NCBI RefSeq assembly: GCF_003590945.1
Contig: NZ_QYUK01000016.1
Coordinates: 62,001 to 126,000 of the forward strand
Direction: 5' to 3'
Source: Oleomonas cavernae
GTDB lineage: Bacteria > Pseudomonadota > Alphaproteobacteria > Zavarziniales > Zavarziniaceae
Length of the DNA: 64,000 bases
Both the position numbers and the translations under genes were made by a program. Below are positions 38,072-51,932 of the stretch, one piece after another; position 1 is the first letter of the stretch, and every line of letters begins with the position of its first letter. Below the pieces are notes generated by a model. The model searched no databases and was not told where the DNA came from. It saw only the letters and a program-made list of their open reading frames with translations.

Positions 38072-38953
38072 CTACCCGCGCATCCTGATCAGGCCTTCCT
38101 GGGTGACGCTGGCCACCAGGCGGCCGTCGCGGGCGAAGATCTGGCCGCGGTTGAAGCCGCGGGCATGGCCGGCCCAGGGACTTTCCGTCGCATAGAGCAG
38201 CCAGTCGTCCGCACGGAAATCCTCGTGCAGCCACAGGGCGTGATCCAGGCTCGCCGTCTGCACGCTGTGCGTCATCCAGCTCACCCCGTGCGGCAGGGTC
38301 GAGGTGTGCAGCAGCATCATGTCGGAGGCGAAGGCCAGCACCGCCCGGTGCAGGGCCGGATCGTCGCCCAGCGGCGCCGCCGCGCGGAACCAGCCGCGTT
38401 GCTGCGCCGGCCTTGGGCCCCGCACCGGGGGATGCACGATGCGGAATTCGACCGGGCGGGGCTGGATCAGGTTGTCCTTCACACCCGGGCGCAGGCTGTC
38501 GCCGTGCTGCGCCCAATAGTCCGCTTCCGACATCAGCGCTTCGGGCAACGGCACCTCGGGCATCGCCGCCTGGTGCGCCATGCCGCCCTCCGGCACCTGG
38601 AACGAGGCCGCGAGGTTCAGGATCGGCTTGCCGTGCTGAAGCGCCACCACCCGGCGGGTGGCAAAGCTGCGCCCGTCGTAATCGCGCATGACCTGATAGA
38701 TGATGGGGTGCGCGGGATCGCCGGCGCGCATGAAATAGGCGTGCAGGGAATGGGCGACCCGCCCCTCCTCGACCGACCGGCTGGCCGAGACCAGGGCCTG
38801 GGCGATGACCTGGCCGCCGAACACCCGCCCTTGCATATTGGGGCGGATGGAGCGGGGGCCGCGATAGAGATCGGTATCGATTTCCTCGACATCGAGCAGA
38901 CGCACCATCCGCTCGACCAGTTCCGCCGCTGTCAGCCCGAACTCGCCATCCAT
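38072..38953 (-). CDS. Acyl-CoA thioesterase II (TesB-like)
   Basis: A 293-residue double hot-dog protein. Recognisable segments are YRGPRSIRPNMQGRVFGGQV near residue 30, HSLHAYFMRAGDPAHPIIYQ and SLDHALWLHEDFRADDWLLY, where the Asp near the end of the HALW segment is catalytic in TesB. It hydrolyses acyl-CoA to fatty acid and CoA. It starts 1 bp after the stop of the acyl-CoA dehydrogenase, so it belongs to the beta-oxidation operon. Confidence 0.9.
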   Translation of the reverse strand: MDGEFGLTAAELVERMVRLLDVEEIDTDLYRGPRSIRPNMQGRVFGGQVIAQALVSASRSVEEGRVAHSLHAYFMRAGDPAHPIIYQVMRDYDGRSFATRRVVALQHGKPILNLAASFQVPEGGMAHQAAMPEVPLPEALMSEADYWAQHGDSLRPGVKDNLIQPRPVEFRIVHPPVRGPRPAQQRGWFRAAAPLGDDPALHRAVLAFASDMMLLHTSTLPHGVSWMTHSVQTASLDHALWLHEDFRADDWLLYATESPWAGHARGFNRGQIFARDGRLVASVTQEGLIRMRG

Positions 38954-38954
38954 C

Positions 38955-40091
38955 TCAGTACCCTGCGCGCCTTGCCAGTTGATCGGCGTGATAATCGGCG
39001 TCGCCGAACATTTCCGCCAGCACCCGGCCGCGCTTCATGTAGAAGCCGATGCTGTATTCGTCGGTCATGCCGATGCCGCCATGCATCTGCACACCTTCCT
39101 GCACCGCGAGCGTGGTCGCAAGGCCGGCCATGGCCTTGGCCACCATCACCGCCTCCTCCGCCCGGGCATCGCCCGCATCCAGCAGTTGCTGGGCCTTGAG
39201 CACGGCGGCGCGCGCCACCTCCATTTCCGAATAGAGGTGGGCCGCCCGGTGCTGCAAGGCCTGGAAGGCGCCGATGGTCTGGCCGAACTGCTTGCGCTCC
39301 TTGAGATAGCCCACCGTCATGTCCATGGCCCCGGCGCCGACCCCCAGCAACTCGGCCGAGGCGCCGACGCGCACACCGTTCAGCACGCGGGTGAGCGGGG
39401 CCCATCCGGCATCGATCTCGCCGATCACCGCATCCGCTTCGACCCGGACACCGTCGAAATCGATCGCCGCCGCCAGGCTGGCATCGGCCAGCCGCTCGGG
39501 CTTTGCCTGCAGGCCGGCAGCGCCCTTCTCGACCGCGAACAGGGTGATGCCGTCCATCTCGCCCGCGGCACCGGCGGTGCGTGCCGCGACGACCAGCAGG
39601 TCGGCGACGTGGCCGTGGGTGACGAAGCGCTTGGTCCCCGACAGCTTGAAGCCGTTGCCCGAACGCTCCGCCCGCAAGGCCGTCGACGCCGGCCGGTGCT
39701 TGGCCCGCTCGTCGATCGCCAGGGCCGCGACCGCGTCGCCCGCCAGGATCGCCGGGAACCAGCGCTCGCGCTGGGCGGCCGAGCCGGCGTTCAACGCCTC
39801 GACCGCGCCCACCGCGGTGGCGAGGAACGGCGACGGGGTGAGGTTGCGGCCGATTTCCTCCAGCACCACGCCGGCCTCGACCGCGCCCAGACCCGAACCG
39901 CCATGAGCCTCGTCGATCAGGATGCCGGTGAAGCCCATCTCGGCGAACTGCTTCCACAGTGCGGGCGCATAGCCGTTGGGATCCTTGGCATCCCGCAGGG
40001 AACGCATGTGGGACACGGGGGCGGTTTCGCCCACGAAGGCGCGGGCGCTGTCGCGGAGCATGGTCTGCTCGTCATCCAGGAACAGGGGCAT
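38955..40091 (-). CDS. Acyl-CoA dehydrogenase (second of a pair)
   Basis: A 378-residue flavoprotein beginning PLFLDDEQTMLRDSARAFVG. It has the helical N-domain, middle beta domain (GNGFKLSGTKRFVTHGHVAD), and C-domain ERKQFGQTIGAFQALQHRAA, VQMHGGIGMTDEYSIGFYMK. The ATG at 40091 matches the usual start of the family; an upstream extension has no family character. Lacks the usual catalytic Glu in a clear position, as in related partner subunits; likely heteromeric with the product of 40103-41284, as in steroid or branched-chain acyl-CoA dehydrogenases. Substrate unknown. Confidence 0.88.
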   Translation of the reverse strand: MPLFLDDEQTMLRDSARAFVGETAPVSHMRSLRDAKDPNGYAPALWKQFAEMGFTGILIDEAHGGSGLGAVEAGVVLEEIGRNLTPSPFLATAVGAVEALNAGSAAQRERWFPAILAGDAVAALAIDERAKHRPASTALRAERSGNGFKLSGTKRFVTHGHVADLLVVAARTAGAAGEMDGITLFAVEKGAAGLQAKPERLADASLAAAIDFDGVRVEADAVIGEIDAGWAPLTRVLNGVRVGASAELLGVGAGAMDMTVGYLKERKQFGQTIGAFQALQHRAAHLYSEMEVARAAVLKAQQLLDAGDARAEEAVMVAKAMAGLATTLAVQEGVQMHGGIGMTDEYSIGFYMKRGRVLAEMFGDADYHADQLARRAGY

Positions 40092-40102
40092 GGCTATCTC
40101 CG

Positions 40103-41284
40103 TTACGCGCTGGGCAGGTCGAGGATGCGCTTGGCAACGATGTTGAGCTGCACCTCGCTGGTGCCGCCCTCGATCGAATTGGCCTTGGTGCGCAACCAGG
40201 CCCTTGGGGCCGCGCCCCCCTTGGAGGCCTCGCTCTCCCATTCCAGTGCGTCGGAACCGCCCGCCGCCATGATCAGCTCGTGCCGCGCCTTGTTCAGCTC
40301 GGTCCCGTAGTACTTCATCATCGAGGGCTGGGCCGGATGGGCCTTGCCGGCCTTCAGCTCGTCCATGAAGCGTTCGGCCATCGCCTTGAAGGCCGCCGCG
40401 CGCACCTCGAACAGGGCGATGCGCCCGCGCAGCACCGGCTCGTCCAGCCGGCCCTGCTCGTCCCGCCCCACGGTCTTCAGCGCAGTTTCGGGCAGGAACT
40501 TGGCGGTATCGCCCAGGCCCATGCCGCTGATCATCTCGCGCTCGTGACCCAGCAGGTATTTGGCGACGTCCCAGCCCTTGTTGAGCTCGCCGACCAGGTT
40601 CTCCTTCAACACCTTCACATTGTCGAAGAAGGTCTCGCAGAACGGCGAATAGCCCGAGATCAGCAGGATCGGCTTGGTCGAGACCCCGGGCGAGGCCATG
40701 TCGAACAGCACGAAGCTGATGCCGTTGTGCTTGCTGCTCCTATCGGTGCGCACCAGGCAGAAGATCCAGTCCGCCTTGTCGGCATAGCTGGTCCAGATCT
40801 TCTGGCCGTTGACCAGGAAATGGTCGCCCATGTCCTCGGCGCTGGTCGCCAGGCTGGCGAGGTCGGAACCGGCGTTGGGTTCGGAATAGCCCTGACACCA
40901 GCGGATCTCGCCGCGCGCGATCTTCGGGAGATGTTCCTGCTTCTGCGCCTCGTTGCCGTATTTCAGCAGGGCCGGCCCCAGCATCCAGATGCCGAAGCTC
41001 TGCAGCGGCGAGCGGCAGCCGAGCCTCGCCATCTCGCCGCGCAGGATCTTGGCCTCCGCCGGGCTCAGGCCCCCGCCGCCGTATTCCTTGGGCCAGTCGG
41101 GCACGGTCCAGCCCCTGGCCGCCATCCGGTCCAGCCACAGCTTCTGGTCGGGGCTGGAAAACTTGGCGTTACGCCCGCCCCAGCAGGCATCGTCCTCGCT
41201 GCGCACCGGCTGGCGCATGGCGGGCGGGCAGTTTTCCTCCAGCCAAGCCCGCGTCTCAACACGGAAAGTTTCCAGGTCGCTCAT
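40103..41284 (-). CDS. Acyl-CoA dehydrogenase (first of a pair)
   Basis: A 393-residue acyl-CoA dehydrogenase of the FadE17/FadE26-like kind. It begins DLETFRVETRAWLEENCPPA and contains ARGWTVPDWPKEYGGGGLSP, RWCQGYSEPNAGSDLASLAT (FAD-contacting strand), GQKIWTSYADKADWIFCLVR and late IEGGTSEVQLNIVAKRIL. It lies 11 bp before the second acyl-CoA dehydrogenase gene. Two unequal chains in one operon commonly form an alpha2beta2 enzyme. It introduces a double bond in an acyl-CoA. Confidence 0.9.
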   Translation of the reverse strand: MSDLETFRVETRAWLEENCPPAMRQPVRSEDDACWGGRNAKFSSPDQKLWLDRMAARGWTVPDWPKEYGGGGLSPAEAKILRGEMARLGCRSPLQSFGIWMLGPALLKYGNEAQKQEHLPKIARGEIRWCQGYSEPNAGSDLASLATSAEDMGDHFLVNGQKIWTSYADKADWIFCLVRTDRSSKHNGISFVLFDMASPGVSTKPILLISGYSPFCETFFDNVKVLKENLVGELNKGWDVAKYLLGHEREMISGMGLGDTAKFLPETALKTVGRDEQGRLDEPVLRGRIALFEVRAAAFKAMAERFMDELKAGKAHPAQPSMMKYYGTELNKARHELIMAAGGSDALEWESEASKGGAAPRAWLRTKANSIEGGTSEVQLNIVAKRILDLPSA

Positions 41285-41307
41285 CGTTTTCTCCCCGCCC
41301 CCTAAGG

Positions 41308-41336
41308 CGTCATCCCGGCCTTGAGCCGGGATGACG
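41308..41336. repeat. Dispersed palindromic repeat, single-hairpin copy 3
   Basis: Perfect 12-bp stem CGTCATCCCGGC / GCCGGGATGACG with loop CTTGA, sharing arms with the longer copies. It lies between fadB-like and acyl-CoA dehydrogenase genes, where it may attenuate read-through. Confidence 0.7.
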
Positions 41337-41348
41337 ATATTGGATTGC

Positions 41349-43400
<2,052 letters not shown>

Positions 43401-43560
43401 GCTTTCTCTCCCCCGCCTTGCTTTTGCTTTGCGGCATACCCGACCTTCTAAATCACTTTCGCCATCAAATCGCAAGCCGCGGCTTTGCCCCTTTGCAAAG
43501 CCCTTGAGACCGGCGCTAGAGTTGGGCCAAGTCGGGTAAACCGCACACCGAAGATAGGAA

Positions 43561-45272
<1,712 letters not shown>

Positions 45273-45276
<4 letters not shown>

Positions 45277-46529
45277 CCATCGAGACGGGCGACATCACCG
45301 CCGAAACCAGCCGCTTCCAGCGCAAGCGCGACCTGATCGTCGACGCCGCCGCCGTGCAGATCAACCAGCGCGGCATCAAGGGCATGGCGCTGGCCGACGT
45401 GGCCGAAAGCGTGGGCCTGAGCACCACCAGCGTCACCTATTATTTCAAGCGCAAGGACCTGCTGGCCGGCGCCTGCTTCGACCGCGCGCTCGACCGGCTC
45501 GATGTCCTGGTCGCCACCGCCGAGGCGGAAGGGGACGCCCGCGCCCGGGTCACCCGCTATGTCGAGCTGAATTTCGACATGCTGACCCGCATCCGCAACA
45601 ACCAGGAACAGCCGGTCGCCCGCCTGTCCGACCTGCGGGCCCTGGACGAGCCGATGCGCGGCCAGTTGATGGCACGCTATTTCCGGATCTATCGCCGGGT
45701 CCGCCACTTCTGGGACAGCGACGGCAGCGAGGGCCGCCGCGCCCTGCGCACGGCGCGGGCCCATGTCCTGCTGGAAACCGTGTTCTGGCTCCAGGCCTGG
45801 CTGCCGCTCTACGAGGTCGAAGATTACGACCGGATCCGCCGGCGCCTGCTGGAACTCTACGCGCTTGGCCTCGCCCCTTCGGGCACGTGTTGGGCGCCCC
45901 GGCTGCAAACCCTGGACGAGCCCGAGGAAGACACGGCGCGGCGGCATTTCCTGGTCGCGGCGACCCGGCTGATCAACGAGCGCGGCTATCGCGGCGCCTC
46001 GGTCGATCGCATCGCCTCCGAGCTCAACGTCACCAAGGGCAGCTTCTACCACCACCTGGACGCCAAGGACGACTTGGTGCTGGCCTGCTTCCGCCACAGC
46101 CTGGACACCCTGGCCCTGGCCCAGCGCAAGGCCGCCCTGGCCGGCGACAACTATCTCGACCGCCTCGCTTCGGCCACCGCCACCCTGCTCGAAATCCAAT
46201 TTTCGGCGACCGCCGCCCCCCTGCTGCGCACCACCGCGCTGCAAGCCCTGCCCGAGGATCTGCGCGCCCAGGTGGTCGAGCGCTCGAACATGCTGGCGAC
46301 CCGTTTCGCCGGCCTGATCATCGACGGCATCACCCAAGGCTCGATCGCCCCGATCGACCCGCTGGTCGCCAGCCAGTCCCTGATGCCGCTGCTCAATGCC
46401 GCCTACGAGCTCAGGCACTGGGCGGCCCCCTTGGGAGCGCCGGAGGCCATCCGCCTCTACGCCTCGACCCTGTTCTTCGGCCTGTTCGACCGGCCGTCGT
46501 CACAGGACGAGACAGAAACGACTCCTTGA
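45273..46529 (+). CDS. Double TetR regulator (two TetR units in one chain)
   Basis: A 418-residue protein containing two TetR-like HTH domains: IKGMALADVAESVGLSTTSV (about residues 33-60) with YYFKRKDLL, and YRGASVDRIASELNVTKGSF (about residues 240-265) with YHHLDAKDDLV. Each is followed by its own helical domain. The GTG start overlaps the acyl-CoA synthetase stop. Most TetR proteins have about 200 residues and dimerise; here a single chain could mimic a dimer. Probably controls the surrounding acyl-CoA genes, based on position. Confidence 0.88.
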
Positions 46530-46603
46530 AAAATTTCGGGCGCCCTGTCGGGACCCGGCATTTCCAGTCGTCCTTTGGTCGAGCCAACCGAGAGGAGCCC
46601 CCG

Positions 46604-47035
46604 ATGGCCAAGATGATTTTCGTGAACCTGCCCGTCAGCGATCTTGCCCGCGCGACCGCCTTCTACGAGGCCGTGGGCGCCTGGAAGAACGAGCAATTCT
46701 GCGACGGGACGGCGTCGTGCATGGTGTTTTCCGAGACCATCCACGCCATGCTGCTGACCCACGACAAATTCCGCCAGTTCAGCCCTAAGAAGATCGCCGA
46801 CGCGAAGACCAGCAGCGAGGTGCTGATCTGCCTGTCGGCCGACAGCCGCGACGAGGTCGACGGCATCGTCGGCAAGGCCGGGGCCGCCGGCGGCAGCGCC
46901 GATCCCTGCCCCCGCCAGGACTACGGCTTCATGTACGGCCGCAGCTTCGAAGATCCCGACGGCCACATCTGGGAAGTGATGTGGATGGATGTCGAGGCTG
47001 CCATGGCCGCCGGCCCCGAAATGGCCGAGGCCTGA
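46604..47035 (+). CDS. VOC (glyoxalase/bleomycin-resistance-like) family protein
   Basis: A 143-residue protein with two beta-alpha-beta units: MIFVNLPVSDLARATAFYEA at the N-terminus and YGFMYGRSFEDPDGHIWEVM at the C-terminus, where the final Glu is a common metal ligand of VOC folds. AGAGGAG precedes the ATG at 46604. VOC proteins include lyases, dioxygenases and resistance proteins; function is not determined. It is a single-gene unit convergent with selO. Confidence 0.85.
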   Translation: MAKMIFVNLPVSDLARATAFYEAVGAWKNEQFCDGTASCMVFSETIHAMLLTHDKFRQFSPKKIADAKTSSEVLICLSADSRDEVDGIVGKAGAAGGSADPCPRQDYGFMYGRSFEDPDGHIWEVMWMDVEAAMAAGPEMAEA

Positions 47036-47069
47036 GCCCGAGGGGACGCTGATTGGATAGGCGAACCCT

Positions 47070-48560
47070 TCAGGTGCCGCAGAAGGTCGCCAGCACGCGT
47101 TCGTCCGGCTGGGGCGGTTCGGCATAGGGCGCCGCATCGTCCTGGTCGTCATAGGGCCGGGCGAGGACCCGCATCAGATCCTCGAACAGCGAGAAATCGC
47201 GGCGGGTCGTCGCCGCGTCCAGCGCCTGCTCGACCCGGTGGTTGCGGGCAATGAACGCCGGGTTGGCGCCGCGCATCCAGGCCGCCCGTTCGGCCGCTGC
47301 CTGGGATTCGCGCGCCAGGCGGGCCTGCCACATGCTCGCCCATTGGTCGAAGGCTTCGGGCGCGGCAAACCGGCCACGCACCGCGGCATCGCCCAGGGCC
47401 GCCCGGCACAGGCCGCGGAAGGTCAGGGTGAAGTCGGCGCCGTTGCCGTGCATCGCCGCCAGCAGGGCCTGCGCCAGGGCAAGATCCCCCGCTTCCTGGG
47501 TGAACAGGCCCAGCTTGCGGCGCATGCCGGCCAGCCAATGGGCCTGGAAGCGGTCGGGGAACGCGCGGATGACCTCCGTGGCCAGGGCGATCGCCTGGTC
47601 CGTATCGGCATCGATGAGACCCAGCAAGGTCTCGGCCAGCCGGGCCAGGTTCCATTGGGCGATGCCGGGCTGGTTGGCATAGGCATAGCGCCCGGTCCGG
47701 TCGATCGAGCTGAACACCGTGGCCGGATCATAGGCATCCATGAAGGCGCAGGGGCCGAAGTCGATGGTCTCGCCCGACACGGTCATGTTGTCGGTGTTCA
47801 TCACGCCGTGGATGAAGCCGACGTGGAGCCAGCCTGCCACCAGCATCGCCTGGCGCTCGACGACCGCGTCGAGCAGCGCCAGATAGGGCTGCGCCGCGCC
47901 CTGAAGCTGCGGGTAATGGCGCGCGATGACATGGTCGGCCAGGGCCTTCACGCCCGCGAGGTCGTCTCTCACCGCGAAATACTGGAAGGTGCCGACCCTG
48001 ATATGGCTGGCGGCGACGCGGGTGAAGACGGCCCCGGGCAGGGCGCCCTCGCGATAGACCGGCTCGCCCGTGGTGACCGCGGCCAGCGCGCGGGTGGTGG
48101 GGATGCCCAGGGCGTGCATGGCCTCGCTGACGATATATTCGCGCAGCACCGGCCCCAGCGCCGCCCGGCCGTCGCCCCGGCGCGAGAAGGGCGTCGGCCC
48201 GGCCCCCTTCAACTGGATGTCCCGCCGCTGCCCGGCGCGGTCCACGACCTCGCCCAGCAGGATCGCCCGGCCGTCGCCCAGTTGCGGCACGAAATTGGCG
48301 AACTGGTGGCCGGCATAGGCCTGGGCGATCGGCTCGGCCCCCGGCGGCACGACATTGCCGGCAAAGATCGCCGCCTGCTGGCTCTGGGTCAGCGACGCCA
48401 GGTCCAGGCCCAGTTCCGCGGCCAGGGCGGTATTGACCTTGATCAGGGCCGGACCGGCGACCGGCGTCGGCGGCAGGCGGGCGAAGAAACGCTCGGGCAG
48501 CCGGGCATAGCTGTTGTCGAAATCGAAGGGCGTCCTGGAATCGGCAAGGCTCGCGGTCAT
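47070..48560 (-). CDS. selO: Protein adenylyltransferase SelO (YdiU)
   Basis: A 496-residue pseudokinase-fold enzyme that transfers AMP to protein hydroxyls. Signature segments are [80 protein letters not shown] with [13 protein letters not shown] (active site), and a C-terminal FCGT containing a conserved Cys. Chosen start is the ATG at 48560, because the family usually begins near FDNSY; an in-frame ATG at 48596 is upstream. Divergent from the aldehyde dehydrogenase. Confidence 0.93.
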   Translation of the reverse strand: MTASLADSRTPFDFDNSYARLPERFFARLPPTPVAGPALIKVNTALAAELGLDLASLTQSQQAAIFAGNVVPPGAEPIAQAYAGHQFANFVPQLGDGRAILLGEVVDRAGQRRDIQLKGAGPTPFSRRGDGRAALGPVLREYIVSEAMHALGIPTTRALAAVTTGEPVYREGALPGAVFTRVAASHIRVGTFQYFAVRDDLAGVKALADHVIARHYPQLQGAAQPYLALLDAVVERQAMLVAGWLHVGFIHGVMNTDNMTVSGETIDFGPCAFMDAYDPATVFSSIDRTGRYAYANQPGIAQWNLARLAETLLGLIDADTDQAIALATEVIRAFPDRFQAHWLAGMRRKLGLFTQEAGDLALAQALLAAMHGNGADFTLTFRGLCRAALGDAAVRGRFAAPEAFDQWASMWQARLARESQAAAERAAWMRGANPAFIARNHRVEQALDAATTRRDFSLFEDLMRVLARPYDDQDDAAPYAEPPQPDERVLATFCGT

Positions 48561-48680
48561 GGGCGTTCGGTCCGGCAAGGCGCAATGGCGCAGCATTGCC
48601 CGATGCCCTGCGTCCTGTCCAAGGACTTGTGCGCCGACAGGCCCGCCGCCATAGGCCTAAGGGACGAGGCCGGGCGGGCT

Positions 48681-48696
48681 AGTACCATAGTGCAAT
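48681..48696 (+). promoter_or_regulatory. Candidate PQQ-regulon box upstream of the aldehyde dehydrogenase
   Basis: AGTACCATAGTGCAAT; the core AGTGCAAT (48689-48696) is identical to the one before the cytochrome c gene at 63053. It is 74 bp before the start codon. Confidence 0.35.
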
Positions 48697-48769
48697 ATTG
48701 GCCCCGGCCGGTTTGGGCTAACCCTCTCGGCAGCGGCCACCAACGATGCCGAGGCCCAGGGAGCGAACC

Positions 48770-50290
48770 ATGATCCACCAGACAATCGAAGAGATCTCGA
48801 AATCCATCGCGTTCCGTACCCGCTACGATAACTTTATCGGTGGCAAGTGGGTGGCGCCGGTGCGCGGCCAGTATTTCGACAATGTGACGCCGGTGACCGG
48901 CCTGCCCGTCGCGCAGATCGCCCGCTCCACCGCCGAGGATATCGAACTCGCCCTCGACGCCGCCCATGCGGCCAAGGATGCCTGGGGCCGCACCTCGCCG
49001 GCGGAACGCGCCCGCCTGCTGAACAAGATCGCCGACCGCATGGAAGAGAAGCTCGACCTCCTCGCCATGGTCGAGACCATCGACAACGGCAAGCCGATCC
49101 GCGAGACCACGGCCGCCGACCTGCCGCTGGCGATCGACCACTTCCGCTACTTCGCCGCCTGCGTGCGGGCCCAGGAAGGCTCGCTGGGCGAGATCGACCA
49201 TGACACGGTCGCCTACCACTACCACGAGCCGCTGGGCGTGGTCGGGCAGATCATCCCGTGGAACTTCCCGCTGCTCATGGCCTGCTGGAAGCTGGCCCCG
49301 GCGCTGGCCGCCGGCAACTGCGTGGTGTTGAAGCCGGCCGAGCAGACCCCGCTCTCGATCATGGTCTGGGTCGAGCTGATCGGCGACATCCTGCCGCCGG
49401 GCGTGCTCAACATCGTCAACGGCTTCGGCGTCGAGGCGGGCAAGCCCCTGGCGCAGAACAAGCGCATTTCCAAGATCGCCTTCACCGGCGAGACCTCGAC
49501 CGGCCGCCTGATCATGCAGTATGCGACCGAGAACCTGATCCCGGTGACCCTGGAGCTGGGCGGCAAGTCGCCCAACATCTTCCACAAGGACGTGGCGGCC
49601 GAGGACGACGACTATTTCGACAAGGCGATCGAAGGCTTCGTCATGTTCGCCCTGAACCAGGGCGAAGTCTGCACCTGCCCCAGCCGCGCCCTGATCCACG
49701 AGTCGATCTACGACCGCTTCATGGAGCGGGCGCTGGCCCGTGTCGCGTCGATCAAGCAGGGCGACCCGCTCGACGGCTCGACGATGATCGGTGCCCAGGC
49801 CTCGAACGACCAGCTCGAGAAGATCCTGTCCTACATCGACATCGGCAAGGCGGAAGGCGCCGAAGTCCTGATCGGCGGCGCGCGTGCCAACTTCGGCGGC
49901 GAACTGGCCGGCGGCTACTACATGCAGCCGACCGTGTTCCGCGGCCACAACAAGATGCGCATCTTCCAGGAAGAAATCTTCGGGCCGGTGGTGTCGGTCA
50001 CCACCTTCAAGGACGAAGACGAAGCCCTGGCGATGGCCAACGACACGCTCTATGGCCTGGGCGCCGGCGTGTGGACCCGCGACAGCAACCGTGCCTATCG
50101 CTTCGGCCGCGCCATCCAAGCCGGCCGGGTGTGGACCAACTGCTACCACCTCTATCCGGCCCATGCGGCCTTCGGCGGTTACAAGCAGTCGGGCATCGGC
50201 CGCGAAACCCACAAGATGATGCTGGACCACTATCAGCAGACCAAGAACCTGCTGGTCAGCTACAGCCCGAAGGCCATGGGCTTCTTCTGA
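48770..50290 (+). CDS. exaC: ExaC-like NAD-dependent (acet)aldehyde dehydrogenase
   Basis: A 506-residue aldehyde dehydrogenase. Motifs are [20 protein letters not shown], the general-base Glu in [14 protein letters not shown], the catalytic Cys301 in [12 protein letters not shown] and the end motif [20 protein letters not shown]. The sequence is of the ExaC/AcoD type, which oxidises the aldehyde made by a PQQ alcohol dehydrogenase. AGGGAG precedes the ATG at 48770. It opens the PQQ island and has a candidate box at -74. Gene name by similarity of sequence type and context. Confidence 0.9.
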   Translation: MIHQTIEEISKSIAFRTRYDNFIGGKWVAPVRGQYFDNVTPVTGLPVAQIARSTAEDIELALDAAHAAKDAWGRTSPAERARLLNKIADRMEEKLDLLAMVETIDNGKPIRETTAADLPLAIDHFRYFAACVRAQEGSLGEIDHDTVAYHYHEPLGVVGQIIPWNFPLLMACWKLAPALAAGNCVVLKPAEQTPLSIMVWVELIGDILPPGVLNIVNGFGVEAGKPLAQNKRISKIAFTGETSTGRLIMQYATENLIPVTLELGGKSPNIFHKDVAAEDDDYFDKAIEGFVMFALNQGEVCTCPSRALIHESIYDRFMERALARVASIKQGDPLDGSTMIGAQASNDQLEKILSYIDIGKAEGAEVLIGGARANFGGELAGGYYMQPTVFRGHNKMRIFQEEIFGPVVSVTTFKDEDEALAMANDTLYGLGAGVWTRDSNRAYRFGRAIQAGRVWTNCYHLYPAHAAFGGYKQSGIGRETHKMMLDHYQQTKNLLVSYSPKAMGFF

Positions 50291-50319
50291 TCGATTGATC
50301 CTGATCGATTGGGCCAGGG

Positions 50320-50355
50320 ACGGCCGGCATGCGGGTTCACCTGCATGCCGGCCGT
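50320..50355 (+). terminator. Strong hairpin between aldehyde dehydrogenase and DUF779 genes
   Basis: Perfect 13-bp stem ACGGCCGGCATGC / GCATGCCGGCCGT with a 10-nt loop, followed by GTCGTTTCC. It may terminate partially or protect the upstream mRNA. Confidence 0.6.
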
Positions 50356-50390
50356 GTCGTTTCCGATCATCGCCAGGGAGAAGAAACAGG

Positions 50391-50798
50391 ATGGTGGCAA
50401 GAGTCGAGGTGACCCCGGCGGCACAGGCCGTGATCGAACGCCTGGCGGCCCTGCACGGGCCGCTGATGTTTCATCAATCGGGCGGCTGCTGCGACGGCAG
50501 CGCACCCATGTGTTACCCGCGCAACGAGTTCCGTGTCGGCGCACAGGATATCTATCTGGGCACGATCGTGGAGACGCCCTTCTTCATCGGGGCCGCGCAA
50601 TTCGAATACTGGTCCCACACCCAGTTGATCATCGACGTGGTGCCGGGGCGGGGCGCGGGCTTTTCGCTGGAGGCGCCCGACGGCGTGCGTTTCCTGACCC
50701 GCAGCCGGGTCTTCAGCGACGACGAGGCCGTGGCGCTGGACGCCGCCGGGCCGCCCCTTCATGGCGACCAATGGGCATCGGGCACCGCATCGTCCTAA
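50391..50798 (+). CDS. DUF779-family protein
   Basis: A 135-residue protein with the DUF779 pattern: MFHQSGGCCDGSAPMCYPRN early and FIGAAQFEYWSHTQLIIDVV in the middle. The clustered cysteines (GGCCDG..MC) could bind metal. DUF779 genes commonly stand next to aldehyde dehydrogenases, as here; the function is unknown. AGGGAGAAG precedes the ATG at 50391. It is not a PqqD protein. Confidence 0.85.
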   Translation: MVARVEVTPAAQAVIERLAALHGPLMFHQSGGCCDGSAPMCYPRNEFRVGAQDIYLGTIVETPFFIGAAQFEYWSHTQLIIDVVPGRGAGFSLEAPDGVRFLTRSRVFSDDEAVALDAAGPPLHGDQWASGTASS

Positions 50799-50808
50799 AG
50801 AACAATCC
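50790..50808 (+). promoter_or_regulatory. Candidate PQQ-regulon box upstream of pqqABCE
   Basis: TCGTCCTAAAGAACAATCC matches the alcohol-dehydrogenase site at 14 of 19 positions. It is 70 bp before pqqA and overlaps the 3' end of the DUF779 gene. Confidence 0.35.
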
Positions 50809-50877
50809 AAAGCGCGGCGCCTCGCGGCTAGTCTTCGATGTCGTGAGGCGACAGAACCGAAACCAGGGAGATATCAC

Positions 50878-50958
50878 ATGAAGAAATGGTCAAAGCCGCG
50901 CATTGCCGAAATTCGCGTCGGCATGGAAATCAACGCCTACGCCTGCGCCGAGCGGTAA
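50878..50958 (+). CDS. pqqA: PqqA, copy 2 (PQQ precursor peptide)
   Basis: A 26-residue peptide, MKKWSKPRIAEIRVGMEINA then YACAER, with Glu17 and Tyr21 in the E-x-x-x-Y arrangement needed for PQQ. CAGGGAG precedes the ATG. It heads the pqqABCE operon. It differs from copy 1 at positions 8, 9, 10 and 20. Confidence 0.96.
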   Translation: MKKWSKPRIAEIRVGMEINAYACAER

Positions 50959-50970
50959 TACCTCGAGGCT

Positions 50971-51003
50971 CATCCCGGCGGGGCCCCACGCCGCGCCGGG
51001 ATG
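50971..51003 (+). terminator. Hairpin between pqqA copy 2 and pqqB copy 2
   Basis: Stem CATCCCGGCG / CGCCGGGATG, 10 bp, in the 62-bp gap. Its arms resemble those of the dispersed repeats. May keep pqqA transcript in excess over pqqBCE, as has been described for pqqA in other bacteria. Confidence 0.5.
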
Positions 51004-51020
51004 GCTGACGGGCCGAAGCG

Positions 51021-51932
51021 ATGATGCGCATCCTTCTTGTCGGTACTGCGGCGGGCGGCGGGTTTCCCCAGTGGAACTGCCGCACCCCCACCTCGCTGAA
51101 AGCCTGGGCCGGTGCCGCGGAGGCCCCGGCCCGCAGCCAGAGCTCGATCGCCTTGAGCCTGGACGGCCGGCGCTGGGTACTGGTCAATGCCTCGCCCGAC
51201 CTGCGCAGCCAGATCCTGGCCAACCGGCAACTGCAGCCGACGCAAGGGCTGCGCCATTCGCCGATCAGCGACGTCATCCTGACCGGCGGCGACATCGATT
51301 TCGTCGCCGGGCTGCTCACCCTGCGCGAGGGGCATCGCTTCAACCTGCGGGCCACGGCGCCGACCCTGGCCGCGGTCGACGCCAACCCGATTTTCCGGGC
51401 CCTGCCGCCCGACCGGGTGCCGCGGTGCGAAATGGCCCTGGACCAAAGCTTCGCGATCGACTTCGGTGCGGCAGGGGCCTTGCATGTCGAAGCCTTTGCC
51501 GTCGCCGGCAAGGTGCCGCTCTATCTCGAAGGGGTCGGCAGCCTCAGCGGCGCGCCGGGCACCACGGTCGGCCTCGACATCACCGACGGGCACCGGCGGC
51601 TCGTCTTCGTGCCGGGCTGCGCCGAGATCGACGACGTCCTGCGCCATCGCCTGGCCGGGGCCGACCTGCTGCTGTTCGACGGCACCCTGTGGCAGGACGA
51701 CGAGCTGATCGCCCTGGGCGTCTCGCCCAAGAGCGGCCGGCGCATGGGTCATGTCAGCATGAGCGGGGCGCACGGCACCATCGCCCGCCTGGCCGATTTG
51801 CCGATCGGCCGGCGCATCTTCATCCACATCAACACGACCAACCCGACGCTGGTCGCCGGCACGCCCGAACGGGCGGCGGCCAACAGATCAGGGTGGCACA
51901 TCCCGACAGACGGGGAGGAACTGACACTATGA
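51021..51932 (+). CDS. pqqB: PqqB, copy 2
   Basis: A 303-residue PqqB with the same signatures as copy 1: ILLVGTAAGGGFPQWNCR near the start and IFIHINTTNPTLVAGTPER at the end. ATG at 51021 or 51024. Its stop overlaps pqqC by 4 bp. It is involved in hydroxylation of the PqqA-derived dityr-like intermediate. Metal-binding residues of the beta-lactamase fold seem present. Confidence 0.95.
   Translation: MMRILLVGTAAGGGFPQWNCRTPTSLKAWAGAAEAPARSQSSIALSLDGRRWVLVNASPDLRSQILANRQLQPTQGLRHSPISDVILTGGDIDFVAGLLTLREGHRFNLRATAPTLAAVDANPIFRALPPDRVPRCEMALDQSFAIDFGAAGALHVEAFAVAGKVPLYLEGVGSLSGAPGTTVGLDITDGHRRLVFVPGCAEIDDVLRHRLAGADLLLFDGTLWQDDELIALGVSPKSGRRMGHVSMSGAHGTIARLADLPIGRRIFIHINTTNPTLVAGTPERAAANRSGWHIPTDGEELTL

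Noticed and set aside
50391-50798. DUF779 gene as a possible replacement for pqqD
   Set aside because: It shows no PqqD/RRE winged-helix pattern and matches the DUF779 cysteine signature found next to aldehyde dehydrogenases.
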